From an uncultured Oscillospiraceae bacterium (lineage in GTDB: Bacteria > Bacillota > Clostridia > Oscillospirales > Acutalibacteraceae): 32,938 bases of DNA. Shown piece after piece: positions 24,144-32,279 of this stretch; the first letter of the stretch is position 1, and each line of letters opens with the position of its first letter. Where the stretch lies: the NCBI GenBank assembly GCA_959596515.1, contig CAUFXR010000019.1, positions 1 to 32,938 of the forward strand. Direction: 5' to 3'. A program made the translations under genes and the position numbers. The notes under the pieces are model-generated. The model was not told the DNA's origin and did no database searches. It saw only the letters and a program-made list of their open reading frames with translations.

Positions 24144-24665
24144 ATGACGCAGATAAAAAGCAACATCATTCTCTGCGGCTTTATGGGCTGCGGGAAATCC
24201 ACGGTGGGAAAAAAGCTTTCCCAGATAACCCAGATGGAATTCGTGGATATGGACGATTACATTGAAAAAATGGCCGGTATGAAAATCCCGGAAATTTTTG
24301 AAAAGCACGGTGAGGATTTTTTCCGCGATCTGGAACATCAGGCCGCCGTGGAGCTTTCCCAAAGAGGCGGCTATGTGGTAGCCACCGGCGGCGGCGCCCT
24401 GACCTTTCAGCGAAATGTGGACGCCTTCAAAAAAGGCGGCGTTATTGTGCTGCTGGATACCCCGCTGCGGATTCTTCAGTTGCGGCTGAAAAATGATCGG
24501 AAGCGGCCTCTGCTTCAGCGGCCGGACCGTTTCCAGTTTATCCGTGATCTTCACCAAAAGCGGATGCCCCTCTACCGGAAAGCCGCCGATGCGGTAGTGG
24601 TTACCAAAGGCTCTCCCAACGCTGTATGCCGCCAGGTTTTACAAGCTTTGGAAGAAAAAACTTGA
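24144..24665 (+). CDS. aroK: Shikimate kinase
   Basis: A 173-residue P-loop kinase that phosphorylates shikimate at O3 using ATP. GFMGCGKST is the Walker A loop, VDMDDYIEK binds shikimate and Mg2+, GGGAL is the substrate loop and NDRKRPLLQ is the arginine-containing lid. A GTG at 24132 overlapping the aroE stop would add four residues; the ATG at 24144, with GGAG 11 bases upstream, is preferred. Its stop codon overlaps the -35 box of the next promoter. Confidence 0.95.
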   Translation: MTQIKSNIILCGFMGCGKSTVGKKLSQITQMEFVDMDDYIEKMAGMKIPEIFEKHGEDFFRDLEHQAAVELSQRGGYVVATGGGALTFQRNVDAFKKGGVIVLLDTPLRILQLRLKNDRKRPLLQRPDRFQFIRDLHQKRMPLYRKAADAVVVTKGSPNAVCRQVLQALEEKT

Positions 24666-24691
24666 CAAATGGCTGACAACTGTATTACTAT
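24662..24691 (+). promoter_or_regulatory. Internal promoter before the aroF leader
   Basis: TTGACA (24662-24667) is a perfect -35 box that overlaps the aroK stop. The -10 is weaker, TACTAT (24686-24691) at 18 bases or TATTAC (24683-24688) at 15. It would start a transcript covering the leader peptide and aroF onward. Confidence 0.5.
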
Positions 24692-24725
24692 GTTACCAGA
24701 ATCAATTTTTGGAAGGACGCCAGTT

Positions 24726-24842
24726 ATGATTTCTGCCACAGAAACAAAGCGATTTACAAGCTTTATTTATCCCAGCTATTTTATGGCTTGGGATTTTTCT
24801 GCGTGCAATCGAATCAAAACCTGCGACCTTTTTCGGACGTAA
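24726..24842 (+). CDS. Candidate aromatic leader peptide upstream of aroF
   Basis: A 38-codon frame begins ATG 24726 with GGAAGGA (24711-24717) at ideal spacing and ends TAA 24840-24842. Codons 10-24 read FTSFIYPSYFMAWDF, that is four Phe, two Tyr and one Trp in fifteen, plus a further Phe at 36. Intrinsic termination signals follow 55 bp later and the next gene makes DAHP, the common precursor of all three amino acids. This is the layout of an attenuation leader (compare PheL and TrpL), here sensing all three aromatic residues. I could not fit a clean set of mutually exclusive stems by eye: CCGTC (24844-24848) can pair with GACGG (24882-24886) or with GACG (24836-24839), and TCTGCG (24798-24803) with CGCAGA in the terminator loop. 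Confidence 0.65.
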   Translation: MISATETKRFTSFIYPSYFMAWDFSACNRIKTCDLFRT

Positions 24843-24896
24843 TCCGTCTTCTGTTTTTCTGTTTTTATTTCGTTGAAATTTGACGGCTGACGCTTC

Positions 24897-24925
24897 GCGG
24901 AACTCGCAGAGAGTTCCGCTTTTTT
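24897..24925 (+). terminator. Attenuator terminator before aroF
   Basis: GCGGAACTC (24897-24905) pairs perfectly with GAGTTCCGC (24911-24919) around GCAGA, followed by six T. It sits between the leader peptide and aroF in the same direction, so aroF and all downstream genes depend on read-through. Confidence 0.88.
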
Positions 24926-25003
24926 ATTGCCCGAAAAAAGCTTGATTCCGTAAAAACCTAAATGGTCCAAAAAAGCAAACTATTTTTCTAGGAGGAACCC
25001 GGC

Positions 25004-26023
25004 ATGATTATTGTATTAAAACCCCAAAGCACCAAAAAGATGGTAGACAGTTTTGTAGATTCCCTGCAAAAGAACTACGACGTTAAGGTCAACGAGTGGG
25101 TGGGTACCCAATCTACCGTACTGGGTCTGATCGGCGATACTTCCGCCATCGACATCGATTATATCTCCGCTCAGGATATTGTGGAAAGTGTCAAGCGGGT
25201 ACAGGAACCCTACAAAAAGGCTAACCGAAAATTTCACCCAGATGACACGGTAATCACACTGCCTAATGGCCAGAAAATCGGCGACGGCAGCCTGAGCCTG
25301 ATGGCGGGCCCCTGTTCTGTGGAATCGGAACAGCAGATCGTGGAAATCGCCAAAAGCGTAAAAGCCTCCGGCGCCCAGTTCCTCCGGGGCGGTGCCTTTA
25401 AACCCCGCACCAGTCCTTACGCGTTCCAAGGCCTGAAGGCCGAGGGCCTGGAACTTCTGCGGGAAGCGAGAAAAGCCACCGGCTTGCCTATCGTCACGGA
25501 GATCATGCGGGTCAGCCATATTCCCCTGTTCGAGGATGTGGATATTATCCAGGTAGGCGCCCGAAATATGCAGAACTTCGAGCTGCTGAAAGAACTGGGT
25601 AAACTGGATAAGCCTATCCTGCTGAAAAGAGGCCTGTCCTCCACCATTGAGGAGCTTCTGATGAGCGCCGAATACATTATGGCCGGCGGTAACGAAAAGG
25701 TCATCCTCTGCGAGCGGGGCATCCGTACCTATGAGACCTACACCAGAAACACTCTGGATATTTCCGCCGTGCCGATCCTGAAAAAGCTGTCTCATCTGCC
25801 GGTTATTGTAGATCCCAGCCACGCTTCCGGCATCAGCTGGCTGGTAGAGCCTCTGGCGCTCGCGGCGGTAGCCGCCGGCGCCGACGGTTTGATCATTGAG
25901 GTCCACAACGATCCTCAGCACGCCCTCTCTGACGGCGCCCAGTCTCTGACCCCGGCCCAATTTGATCAGGTGGCTAAACACGTCAACGCCGCCGCAAAGG
26001 CTTTCGGCCGCAAGGTGGGCTGA
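25004..26023 (+). CDS. aroF: 3-deoxy-7-phosphoheptulonate (DAHP) synthase, class I beta type
   Basis: This 339-residue enzyme condenses phosphoenolpyruvate and erythrose 4-phosphate, the first step of the shikimate pathway. Residues 1-70 (MIIVLKPQSTKKMVDSFVDS onward) form a ferredoxin-like regulatory domain as in Thermotoga-type DAHP synthases, where Tyr and Phe bind. The barrel begins about residue 95 with LMAGPCSVES, then LRGGAFKPRTSPYAFQG, VQVGARNMQNFELLKELG-like IIQVGARNMQN, LLKRG and VDPSHASG, all active-site motifs. AGGAGGAACCCGGC precedes the ATG. It is the first gene after the attenuator. Confidence 0.97.
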   Translation: MIIVLKPQSTKKMVDSFVDSLQKNYDVKVNEWVGTQSTVLGLIGDTSAIDIDYISAQDIVESVKRVQEPYKKANRKFHPDDTVITLPNGQKIGDGSLSLMAGPCSVESEQQIVEIAKSVKASGAQFLRGGAFKPRTSPYAFQGLKAEGLELLREARKATGLPIVTEIMRVSHIPLFEDVDIIQVGARNMQNFELLKELGKLDKPILLKRGLSSTIEELLMSAEYIMAGGNEKVILCERGIRTYETYTRNTLDISAVPILKKLSHLPVIVDPSHASGISWLVEPLALAAVAAGADGLIIEVHNDPQHALSDGAQSLTPAQFDQVAKHVNAAAKAFGRKVG

Positions 26024-26024
26024 C

Positions 26025-26855
26025 ATGAGAATCGCTGTCATCGGTCTTGGCGTCATCGGCGGTTCTTTCTGCAAAGCCTTTCGGGAATATACCGATCATT
26101 ATGTCATGGGCTATAACCGTACCGCCCAGGTGGCCCAAAACGCCTTGGAACAGGGTGTGATCCATCAGATCTGTACCCCTGAATCCCTGAAAACCGCGGA
26201 TGTAATTTATCTGTGTCTATATCCCCAAGCGGCGGTAGACTTCGTAAAGCGGCATCGTGATTTTATCCGGCCGGGCTGTATCGTCACCGACGCCGCTGGT
26301 ATCAAAACCGCCATCTGTTCTCAATTGAAGGCGCTGGCGGAGGAATATGGTTTTATTTTCGTGGGCAGTCATCCCATGGCGGGAAAAGAGCGCAACGGCT
26401 TTGAGGTTTCCGAGGCCTCTCTGTTCCGCGACGCCAGTTACATTCTGGTGCCCTGCGGCGCTCCCAGAATGGCGGTAGACACCTTGAAAAAGCTCGCCCT
26501 GGAGATCGGCTTCACTATGACGCCGGAAACTACACCGGAAGAACACGACCGGATGATCGCCTTTACCTCCCAGCTTCCCCATGTGCTGGCCTGCGCCTAT
26601 GTGATGAGTCCCCAATGCCCAAACCATAAGGGTTACTCCGCGGGCAGCTATCGGGATGTTTCCCGGGTCGCCCGGATCAACGAAACCCTTTGGAGCGAAC
26701 TGTTCCTGGAAAATCAAGAGCCGCTGACCGCGGAGCTTGACACGTTGATCGAGAACATTACCGCTATCCGGGATCAAATCCGCGGAGGCGATCAGGAAAA
26801 GTTAAAAGCCCTGCTGCGGAAAGGGCGGAAGATTAAGGAGGCGCTGGGAGAATGA
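26025..26855 (+). CDS. tyrA: Prephenate dehydrogenase
   Basis: A 276-residue NAD(P)-dependent enzyme that converts prephenate to 4-hydroxyphenylpyruvate for Tyr. IGLGVIGGSF is the nucleotide loop, VGSHPMAGKERNGFEVS contains the conserved His and Gly of the active site, and HVLACAY with SAGSYRDVSR follows in the C-terminal helical domain. No ACT domain is attached. The ATG at 26025 lies 1 base after the aroF stop; an in-frame ATG inside aroF (25962) would add 21 unrelated residues. Confidence 0.95.
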   Translation: MRIAVIGLGVIGGSFCKAFREYTDHYVMGYNRTAQVAQNALEQGVIHQICTPESLKTADVIYLCLYPQAAVDFVKRHRDFIRPGCIVTDAAGIKTAICSQLKALAEEYGFIFVGSHPMAGKERNGFEVSEASLFRDASYILVPCGAPRMAVDTLKKLALEIGFTMTPETTPEEHDRMIAFTSQLPHVLACAYVMSPQCPNHKGYSAGSYRDVSRVARINETLWSELFLENQEPLTAELDTLIENITAIRDQIRGGDQEKLKALLRKGRKIKEALGE

Positions 26856-27919
26856 GAACCCTTCGGGTAAAAACAGGAACCCCTTACGAAATCAAAATTG
26901 AGCGTGGCCTGCTGCGGCGGGCCGGAGAGGAAATTTACCGGATTCCGGAGTTGCAAAGGGCGCACAAGGCCGCCGTGGTCACTGATTCGAATTTAGAAAA
27001 CCAGGCGCGGACGATAGCGGACTCTTTGAAAGCCGCGGGCTATGATGTGATTCTTCACGTATTTCCCGCCGGCGAGGAGAGCAAAAACCTCTCCTCGATC
27101 GCCGCCATGCTGGAGGCTTTCGCGCAATTCGGCTTGACCCGCACTGACTTTATCGTGGCTTTCGGCGGTGGGGTCACCGGCGATATGGCCGGCTTTGCCG
27201 CGGCCTCCTATCTGCGGGGCATTCCTTTTGTTCAAATTCCCACTTCCCTGTTGGCGCAGGTAGATTCCTCTGTAGGCGGAAAAACCGGCGTAGACCTTCC
27301 CCAGGGGAAAAACCTGGTGGGAGCCTTCTGGCAGCCTCGTCTGGTTCTGATCGACCCGGATACGTTAAACACTTTGCCGCCTCGCTATTTCGCCGACGGT
27401 ATGGGCGAAGTGATCAAATACGGCTGTATCCACAGCCGTGCTTTGTTCGACAGCCTAAAAGATGGACAGGCCAGAAAGCGGATCGAGGATATTATCTACC
27501 AATGCGTGGACATTAAGCGCCAGGTGGTGGAAAACGACGAGCGGGACAAAGGTGAACGGATGATTTTAAATTTTGGACACACCTTGGGTCATTCCCTGGA
27601 AAAGGCCTATCACTTCCAGGGCCTTTCCCACGGAGAGGCCGTCGGCATCGGCATGGTGCGGATCACCCGGGCCTCCGAGGCCGCCGGATTTACCGCCAAG
27701 GGAACCGGAGACGAAATCGTCTCCGTGCTGCGCACTTATGGCTTACCGGTCAGCGATCCTGTTACCGACCAAACGTTAGCCGCCGGGACGGTGAATGACA
27801 AAAAATCTTTAAACGGCAAGCTAAATCTGGTGCTGTTAAAAGAAATCGGCCGCTGTGCCGTGGTTCCTGTTTCTCAAGGGGAACTTCTGCCTTTGCTGGA
27901 GGGGAGGCTCTCCCTTTGA
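26852..27919 (+). CDS. aroB: 3-dehydroquinate synthase
   Basis: A 355-residue NAD- and metal-dependent cyclase converting DAHP to 3-dehydroquinate. FGGGVTGDMAGFAAASYLRG and IPTSLLAQVDSSVGGKTG hold the nucleotide and phosphate sites, EVIKYG and ILNFGHTLGHSLE supply metal ligands (Glu, His, His). The start overlaps the tyrA stop as ATGA. The downstream gap to aroA (27920-28263) holds a duplicated start region rather than a gene. Confidence 0.97.
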   Translation: MRTLRVKTGTPYEIKIERGLLRRAGEEIYRIPELQRAHKAAVVTDSNLENQARTIADSLKAAGYDVILHVFPAGEESKNLSSIAAMLEAFAQFGLTRTDFIVAFGGGVTGDMAGFAAASYLRGIPFVQIPTSLLAQVDSSVGGKTGVDLPQGKNLVGAFWQPRLVLIDPDTLNTLPPRYFADGMGEVIKYGCIHSRALFDSLKDGQARKRIEDIIYQCVDIKRQVVENDERDKGERMILNFGHTLGHSLEKAYHFQGLSHGEAVGIGMVRITRASEAAGFTAKGTGDEIVSVLRTYGLPVSDPVTDQTLAAGTVNDKKSLNGKLNLVLLKEIGRCAVVPVSQGELLPLLEGRLSL

Positions 27920-28067
27920 TCTGCAAAACCTGTGCCGGCGGTAAGGTCCTCCGCGGTGGTCCCAATAGGCCAAAAGCTCTGGACGGAAAGCCGCTCCTAA
28001 CACTGTGGAAAAGCTGGCCAGTGCGCTATGTTTCCCGCCGGAGAAATCAACCGATTGTCCCTCCCGG

Positions 28068-28274
28068 AAAGGAGGCTTTCCTGTGATTCGTAACGCTTAC
28101 GTTTCTGGCAGTTTTTTGGCTGGGTGGGTCAACGGTACCCTCACTTCAAACAGGAGACCAACCCGGAAACCGAACAGGATATCATTAAAGGAAACCGACC
28201 GATATCATATGCCCGCCGTCAGACAAACCACCTGCTCGTGCTTCCCGGAAAGGAGGTCTTCCTGTGATTCGTAA
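28068..28274 (+). repeat. Duplicated ribosome binding site and start of aroA
   Basis: The block CCCGGAAAGGAGG with CTGTGATTCGTAA following occurs at about 28064-28092 and again at the true aroA start (about 28244-28273). The first copy opens a 63-residue frame from GTG 28083: MIRNAYVSGSFLAGWVNGTL, which aligns with the real AroA start MIRKVSVPGKSLAGTVTLPP for about twenty residues, then diverges and stops at 28272-28274, overlapping aroA by 11 bp. It is best read as a decayed partial duplication of the gene's 5' end. It could still be translated and couple to aroA. Confidence 0.65.
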
Positions 28275-29544
28275 AGTTTCTGTCCCCGGCAAAAGCCTTG
28301 CCGGGACCGTGACCCTTCCTCCCTCCAAAAGCGCCGCTCACCGGGCGATCCTCTGCGCTTCTCTGGCGAAAGGGGTTTCTCATCTTTCCAACTTTTCTTT
28401 TTCTCAGGATATGGAGGCTACCTGCCGGGCCGTGGAGGCGCTGGGCGTAAAAACCTTCCTGACCGGAAACACTTTGATGGTGGACTCCAGAGATCTGTTC
28501 GCCCCTAAGCAGGCGGTTTTAGACTGCGGCGAATCCGGATCTACCCTGCGGTTTCTTATTCCCGTAGCGGCCGCCGGCGGGGTTAACGCCCGGTTTACCG
28601 GCCAAGGCCGTCTGCCGGAACGTCCCATCGGCGTCTATTTGGATTGCCTTCCTCAGGCCGGTGTGGATTGCCACACCCAGGGCGGGCTGCCTCTGTCTAT
28701 CAGCGGCGCTTTGCGGCCTGGCGTTTTCCGTCTGCCCGGCGATATCAGTTCCCAATTCATCACCGGCCTTTTGCTGGCCCTTCCCATTCTCCCGGGCGAC
28801 AGCGAAATTCGTCTGACTTCGCCTTTGGAATCCGCCGGTTACGTGGATATGACCATTGAAATGATGAACCGCTTCGGCGTAACCGTCACCCCTTTGGAAA
28901 ACGGCTGGCGCATCCCCGGAAATCAAAGCTACATTCCCCGGGATCTGGCCATTGAGGGCGACTGGTCCCAGGCGGCGTTTTTCCTGGCCGCCGGCGCCCT
29001 GTCGCAGACATCTCAGTCCTCTATTCTTCTGAAAGGTCTGCAAAACCATTCTACCCAGGGAGACCGGCAGGCTTTCTCGCTGTTTCAGCGGTTCGGCGCC
29101 AAGCTCAACTGGGAACCTGAAGGCCTTCGGGTCTCTTCCGGAAACCTGCGGCCCATCCCGGTCATCGACGCCTCACAAATCCCCGACCTGGTTCCGATTC
29201 TGGCGGTCACGGCTGCCTTTTGTCCCGGCGTCACTTCCATCACCGGGGCGGCCCGGCTGCGAATCAAGGAAAGCGACCGTCTGAAAGCCATAGCCCAGGG
29301 CATCGCCGCCCTGGGCGGTGAAATCAGGGAACTGCCCGACGGTCTGGTCGTTACTGGAAAGCCTCTACTTTCGGGAGGCCGGGCTGAAGGCTGCAACGAC
29401 CATCGGATCGTCATGGCCATGGCGGTTGCCACTTTACGATGCGAGAAGCCAGTGGAGATCACGGACGCGCAAAGCGTCAACAAGTCATATCCAGGCTTTT
29501 TTGAGGATTTTATTTCGTTAGGAGGAAAAGCGGATGTCATCTAA
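28264..29544 (+). CDS. aroA: 3-phosphoshikimate 1-carboxyvinyltransferase (EPSP synthase)
   Basis: A 426-residue two-domain enzyme transferring enolpyruvate from PEP to shikimate 3-phosphate. PPSKSAAHRAILCA contains the SKS phosphate site, CGESGSTLRFLIP the PEP site, LPGDISSQFITGLLLA and RIKESDRLKAIAQG are diagnostic, and DHRIVMAMA is near the end. The start is GTG 28264 with AAAGGAGG upstream. The stop overlaps aroC by 11 bp. Confidence 0.97.
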   Translation: MIRKVSVPGKSLAGTVTLPPSKSAAHRAILCASLAKGVSHLSNFSFSQDMEATCRAVEALGVKTFLTGNTLMVDSRDLFAPKQAVLDCGESGSTLRFLIPVAAAGGVNARFTGQGRLPERPIGVYLDCLPQAGVDCHTQGGLPLSISGALRPGVFRLPGDISSQFITGLLLALPILPGDSEIRLTSPLESAGYVDMTIEMMNRFGVTVTPLENGWRIPGNQSYIPRDLAIEGDWSQAAFFLAAGALSQTSQSSILLKGLQNHSTQGDRQAFSLFQRFGAKLNWEPEGLRVSSGNLRPIPVIDASQIPDLVPILAVTAAFCPGVTSITGAARLRIKESDRLKAIAQGIAALGGEIRELPDGLVVTGKPLLSGGRAEGCNDHRIVMAMAVATLRCEKPVEITDAQSVNKSYPGFFEDFISLGGKADVI

Positions 29545-30625
29545 TTGGGGAAACCAATTAAAGCTTTCTATTTTCGGAGAAAGCCACGGAAACGGGATCG
29601 GCGTAGTGCTGGACGGGCTTCCCGCAGGCGTTTCCATCGATCAGGAGGAGATTTTAGTCCAAATGGCCCGACGGGCCCCCGGACGGGATCTATCCTCCAC
29701 TCCCCGCAAGGAGGACGATTTACCGGAAATTCTATCCGGCCTGCTGAACGATACCCTGACCGGCGCCCCGCTGGCGGCGGTGATCCGTAACCACAATGTC
29801 CGCTCGGGAGACTACGGCAATCTATCGATTCTGCCCAGGCCAGGCCACGCCGATTACACCGGATTCATCCGCTATCAGGGCGCCAATGACATTCGGGGCG
29901 GCGGACACTTCTCCGGACGTCTGACAGCCCCCTTGGTGTTTGCCGGAGCGGTCTGCCGTCAGGTTCTGGAGCGTCAGGGCATTAAAATCGCCGCCCACAT
30001 TGGAAGAGTCGCATCCATATCTGACGACCCTTTCCCCTCGCTGGAGATTTCCGGCGAATTAATGGACCGTTTGAGTCGATCCTGTTTCCCGGTGATCCGC
30101 CCCCGGGCTGAGGATGATATGCGTGCGGAAATCGAGCGGGCCAGACTGGACTGTGACAGTGTAGGCGGCATAGTGGAATGCGCTATTACCGGCGTTCCCG
30201 CCGGTATCGGCTCGCCGATGTTCGGCGGCGTAGAGAACGTGTTTTCCTCCATTCTTTTCGGGATCCCGGCAGTGAAAGCCGTGGAGTTCGGAGACGGCTT
30301 TGCTTGCTGCGGCCGCCGGGGCAGCGAAAACAACGATAGCTTCTATTACGATGAAAACAAGCAGGTAAAAACCCGCACAAACCATTGCGGCGGCATTCTG
30401 GGCGGCATCACCAACGGTATGCCTATTTTGTTCCGGGTCGGTATCAAACCTACCGCATCTATCGGGAAAGAACAGGATACCATCGATCTCAGCAAGCAGG
30501 AAAACGCCAAGCTGGTGGTCAAGGGACGTCATGATCCTTGCATCGTTCCCAGGGCGGTACCGGTGGTGGAAGCCGCGGCGGCGGTGGCGACTCTGGACTT
30601 ACTGCTGGAAAGGGGATCTTTATGA
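29534..30625 (+). CDS. aroC: Chorismate synthase
   Basis: A 363-residue FMN-dependent enzyme that makes chorismate from EPSP. LSIFGESHGNGIGVVLDGLP is the N-terminal signature, MARRAPGRD and RPGHADYTGFIRYQGANDIRGGG-type motifs (here RPGHADYTG and DIRGGGHFSGR) hold the phosphate and flavin sites, and GGILGGITNGMPI is conserved near the end. The ATG is placed inside the aroA 3' end after TTAGGAGGAAAAGC, a strong ribosome binding site. Confidence 0.98.
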   Translation: MSSNWGNQLKLSIFGESHGNGIGVVLDGLPAGVSIDQEEILVQMARRAPGRDLSSTPRKEDDLPEILSGLLNDTLTGAPLAAVIRNHNVRSGDYGNLSILPRPGHADYTGFIRYQGANDIRGGGHFSGRLTAPLVFAGAVCRQVLERQGIKIAAHIGRVASISDDPFPSLEISGELMDRLSRSCFPVIRPRAEDDMRAEIERARLDCDSVGGIVECAITGVPAGIGSPMFGGVENVFSSILFGIPAVKAVEFGDGFACCGRRGSENNDSFYYDENKQVKTRTNHCGGILGGITNGMPILFRVGIKPTASIGKEQDTIDLSKQENAKLVVKGRHDPCIVPRAVPVVEAAAAVATLDLLLERGSL

Positions 30626-31764
30626 CATTAGAAGAAGTGCGTCGTCAGATCGACGCTATTGACAGCCAGCTGGTTCCTCTGTTCTGCCAGCGGATGAATT
30701 GTTCCCGTGAGGTCGCTAAAATCAAGGCGAGAGAAAATCTTCCCATTTTCAACGCCCAGCGGGAAGAGGAAATTTTGGACCGGGTGGCTCAGGCCGCCGG
30801 AGAATACGGCGACGCCGCCCGGATGCTGTACGCTTCCATTATGCAGGCCAGCCGCGCTCTGCAGCATGGGGCCCTGCATTCCGGGAAAGAACTTCGCCAG
30901 CAAATCCAAGCCGCCAGGAAACCCCTGGCCACCGAAACAAAGCCGGTTGTGGCCTGCCCCGGGGTGGTGGGAAGCTTCTCCCATCAGGCGGTACTGCGGC
31001 TTTATCCCGGCAGCAAAACCGTATTCTATCCGGTGTTTGAGGATGTGTTCTCCGCCGTTGACCGGGATGAAGCGGATTTCGGCGTGATTCCGGTGGAAAA
31101 TTCCTCCGCCGGCTCGGTTTCCGATGTGTATGACTTGCTTCTCCGCTACCGGTTCTCTATCGTGGGCGCCACCCATCTTTCCATCCGGCATTTTCTCTGC
31201 GCCGCGCAAGGTGCTTCCCGCGATACGATAAAGCAGGTATATTCCCATCCCCAGGCGCTTTCCCAATGTTCCGCGAAAATCAAGGAATATGGCTTGAAAT
31301 CGGTAAATTACTCTAATACCGCCGCCGCCGCGGAAATGGTCGCCACGGCAAAGGATCCCACTTTTGCCGCCATTTGTTCCCGGGAGGCCGCCAAGGAATA
31401 CGGATTGAACATTTTAGAGGAAAATATCCAAAACAGCTCCACCAACCAGACCCGGTTTGTTGTCATCTCTAAGGCGCTCTCTATTCCGGATGGCGCTGAT
31501 AAAATTAGTCTTTGCTTTTCCCTGAACCATACCACCGGCTCTCTTTACAGTGTGCTGGGGCGGTTCGCCATGCTGGGATTGAATCTGACTAAGATCGAGT
31601 CCCGCCCGATCCCCGACCGCAAATTTGAGCACTATTTTGAGTATTTCTTCTATCTGGATTTTATCGGCAGCGTCCGGGATGATAAAGTTCTGGATCTGAT
31701 CTGCGCTTTAAGCGATGAGCTTCCCAGTTTTTCCTTCCTAGGCAACTACCGGGAAGACGAATAG
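30622..31764 (+). CDS. pheA: Bifunctional chorismate mutase / prephenate dehydratase
   Basis: A 380-residue P-protein. Residues about 1-90 form the AroQ-type chorismate mutase (VRRQIDAIDSQLVPLFCQRM, then VAKIKARENLPIF). Residues about 110-285 form prephenate dehydratase with GVIPVENSSAGSV, the TRF motif in NQTRFVVIS and HPQAL. A C-terminal ACT domain (residues about 292-370) contains GSLYSVLGRFAMLGLNL and the ESRP motif used for Phe feedback inhibition. The start ATG overlaps the aroC stop (ATGA). The stop is TAG. Confidence 0.96.
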   Translation: MTLEEVRRQIDAIDSQLVPLFCQRMNCSREVAKIKARENLPIFNAQREEEILDRVAQAAGEYGDAARMLYASIMQASRALQHGALHSGKELRQQIQAARKPLATETKPVVACPGVVGSFSHQAVLRLYPGSKTVFYPVFEDVFSAVDRDEADFGVIPVENSSAGSVSDVYDLLLRYRFSIVGATHLSIRHFLCAAQGASRDTIKQVYSHPQALSQCSAKIKEYGLKSVNYSNTAAAAEMVATAKDPTFAAICSREAAKEYGLNILEENIQNSSTNQTRFVVISKALSIPDGADKISLCFSLNHTTGSLYSVLGRFAMLGLNLTKIESRPIPDRKFEHYFEYFFYLDFIGSVRDDKVLDLICALSDELPSFSFLGNYREDE

Positions 31765-31795
31765 CCCGACAGGAAACCAGGCTCTGTAAAAAACG

Positions 31796-31983
31796 CCTGA
31801 CCTTCTTCATGATTAGCAGCCTGCCCCTCCTGTGATTACCGGCCTGATCTTCTTGTGATTAGCAGGCTGGCCCTCTTCGTGGTTAGCGGCCTGATTCTCT
31901 TCGTGGTTAGCGGCCTGACCTTCTTGTGATTAGCGGCCTGACCTTCTTGTGATTAGCGGCCTGACCCTCCTGTGATTATGAGG
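31796..31983. repeat. Eight-unit 23/24-bp tandem repeat
   Basis: Units of the form CCTGACCTTCTTGTGATTAG + CGG are arranged head to tail: 31796, 31820, 31843, 31866, 31890, 31914, 31937 and 31960. Two units (31914-31936 and 31937-31959) are identical; the outer ones differ. Unit length of 23 or 24 disrupts any reading frame. It follows the aromatic operon. No spacers separate the units, so it is not a CRISPR array. Confidence 0.9.
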
Positions 31984-32101
31984 CAAACCGGAATGCCGGC
32001 GATATGGGTTCAAAGGGCAAACCCGATTTTTTCCAAAGCAAAGACGCCGAAAGATCGTCAGGAGCAACTGTACAGCGGGTGGCATAATAGATCTTTAAAA
32101 A

Positions 32102-32150
32102 GGACATAATAAAGGCCAGCGTCTCTTAGGCGCTGGTCCTTATTATGTCC
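32102..32150 (-). terminator. 20-bp hairpin, terminator in the minus direction
   Basis: GGACATAATAAAGGCCAGCG (32102-32121) pairs with 32131-32150 with one mismatch and one wobble. On the minus strand a T run follows (TCCTTTTTAAAG), making it a plausible terminator for the recombinase transcript. A smaller hairpin (ACGG-ATAGCC against GGCTAT-CCGT, about 32262-32287) overlaps the recombinase stop. Confidence 0.65.
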
Positions 32151-32279
32151 AAGCTGCAGAGGCTGGCTATTGCTTACTGCCGGAGGTGGCCGCCTTCGTC
32201 TTTGGCAATAAAAAAGCTCCTGCGAAATGCCGCGGTGAATTAAGAAAACATTGAAGCAAGGGACGGTATAGCCAAACGG

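Noticed and set aside
24690..25003. T-box riboswitch before aroF
   Set aside because: No AGTA bulge and no TGGNACCGCG antiterminator core are visible; the leader peptide fits better.
25016..26074. Minus-strand open frame of 352 codons opposite aroF
   Set aside because: It mirrors the DAHP synthase gene; no ribosome binding site and no recognisable motifs.
31796..31983. CRISPR array
   Set aside because: Units are contiguous, with no spacers between them and no cas genes nearby.
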